A stretch of 6,452 bases of DNA from Nevskiales bacterium (GTDB lineage Bacteria > Pseudomonadota > Gammaproteobacteria > Nevskiales > Nevskiaceae), in NCBI GenBank assembly GCA_022616655.1, contig JAKEEJ010000150.1:1-6452 (forward strand). The letters are read 5' to 3'. Position numbers and translations under genes: made by a program. The stretch's first letter is position 1. The number at the start of each line of letters is the position of its first letter. Of this stretch, positions 5,964 through 6,452 are shown one piece after another. The notes under the pieces are model-generated. The model made no database searches. It saw nothing but the letters and a program-made list of their open reading frames with translations, and had not been told where the DNA came from.

Positions 5964-6452
5964 ATGTCCGATCTTGCGTGGTTGCCGGAGGGCATGGAAG
6001 AGTGGGGGCCGCCCAACGCCTGGCGCCTGGAAGCGCTGCGGCGCGACCTGCTCGATGACTACCGTGCAAAAGGATATGAGCTGATCCTGCCCCCGCTGCT
6101 GGAGCATCTGGATACGCTGCTGGCGGGCGAGGGTTCCGATCTGCAAGGGCAGACCTTCAAACTCGTGGATCCGGCCGACGGGCGCTTGTTGGGCCTGCGT
6201 GCCGACATGACACCGCAGGCCGCACGATTGGCGGTACGCCGGTACCCGGGCCGGCGTGTGGTGCGGCTTTGCTACCTCGGCACCGTGTTGCGCGCACGGC
6301 CGGACAGCCCCGGCGGTACCCGTGCCCCGCGCCAGGTGGGGTGTGAACTGTTCGGGGACGCGCGCGTGGACGCGGACATCGAAATCCTGCGCCTGATGCT
6401 GGACACCCTGATGCGTGCCGGCGTGCGGGCCCCTCATCTCGACCTTGGGCAC
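5964..6452 (+). CDS. hisZ: ATP phosphoribosyltransferase regulatory subunit HisZ, N-terminal part (3' end outside window)
   Basis: HisZ resembles the catalytic core of histidyl-tRNA synthetase but does not charge tRNA. It assembles with short-form HisG to make the first enzyme of histidine synthesis and carries allosteric control. The frame is open from ATG 5964 to the window end, giving 163 residues of a family usually near 380-400. Visible features: LPEGMEEWGPPNAWRLEALR (7-26) matches the HisZ start; GYELILPPLLEHLDTLL (37-53) is class II synthetase motif 1 type; QTFKLVDPADGRLLGLRADMTPQAAR (63-88) holds the family's RADMTPQ signature; and RLCYLGTVLRARP (101-113) is followed by TRAPRQVGCELFG (119-131), related to motif 2. 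The usual form at this last site is close to TREPxQxGAELYG, so Ala and Cys here are variants. A true HisRS would have ERT and FKRYQIG-type sequences, which are absent. The start is six bases after the DUF2065 stop, with only a weak ribosome site. Confidence 0.95.
   Translation, partial: MSDLAWLPEGMEEWGPPNAWRLEALRRDLLDDYRAKGYELILPPLLEHLDTLLAGEGSDLQGQTFKLVDPADGRLLGLRADMTPQAARLAVRRYPGRRVVRLCYLGTVLRARPDSPGGTRAPRQVGCELFGDARVDADIEILRLMLDTLMRAGVRAPHLDLGH

Noticed and set aside
5024..6016. A 330-residue minus-strand open frame opposite hflC, the DUF2065 gene and the start of hisZ
   Set aside because: It spans three well-supported plus-strand genes. Its composition is that of reverse-complemented coding sequence.
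5733..6452. A 239-residue minus-strand open frame at the right edge
   Set aside because: The plus strand here encodes HisZ signatures such as RADMTPQ; the antisense frame shows no motif.

Overview
The window is one dense, entirely plus-strand block of housekeeping genes in the order mutL (3' part) - miaA - hfq - hflX - hflK - hflC - small DUF2065 membrane protein - hisZ (5' part). This order is typical of Gammaproteobacteria. The GC-rich codons, and a hisZ gene where enterobacteria have purA after the DUF2065 gene, point to a non-enteric gammaproteobacterium (Pseudomonas-, Chromatiales- or Ectothiorhodospira-like). I cannot name a genus from the sequence alone.

Layout: mutL enters from the left edge and ends at 1067. 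Its stop overlaps the miaA start (ATGA, 1064-1067). A 65-nt gap separates miaA from hfq. It holds a 9-bp perfect inverted repeat, a purine-rich leader with Hfq-type A-R-N triplets over the ribosome binding site and, just upstream inside miaA, an extended -10 promoter candidate. hfq is followed after 33 nt by hflX. hflX ends in a run of nine C (Pro-Pro-Pro-stop), 47 nt before hflK. hflK and hflC overlap by one base (TGATG). The DUF2065 gene follows after 10 nt and hisZ after a further 6 nt; hisZ runs off the right edge. No stretch over 70 nt lacks a gene. I saw no tRNA, rRNA, mobile element, CRISPR array or clear intrinsic terminator.

How the genes fit together: MutL acts in DNA mismatch repair and MiaA modifies A37 of tRNAs that read UNN codons. 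Hfq is the RNA chaperone for small RNAs, and HflX is a GTPase that splits stalled ribosomes. HflK and HflC form the membrane SPFH complex that surrounds the FtsH protease. DUF2065 is a small membrane protein of unknown role, and HisZ is the regulatory subunit of short-form ATP phosphoribosyltransferase. I found no new multi-gene system. The points worth a second look are small: possible Hfq autoregulation in the hfq leader, a poly-C tract that could shift hflX into the hflK frame, a hairpin across the miaA stop, and a MutL with a nearly complete but altered endonuclease motif.
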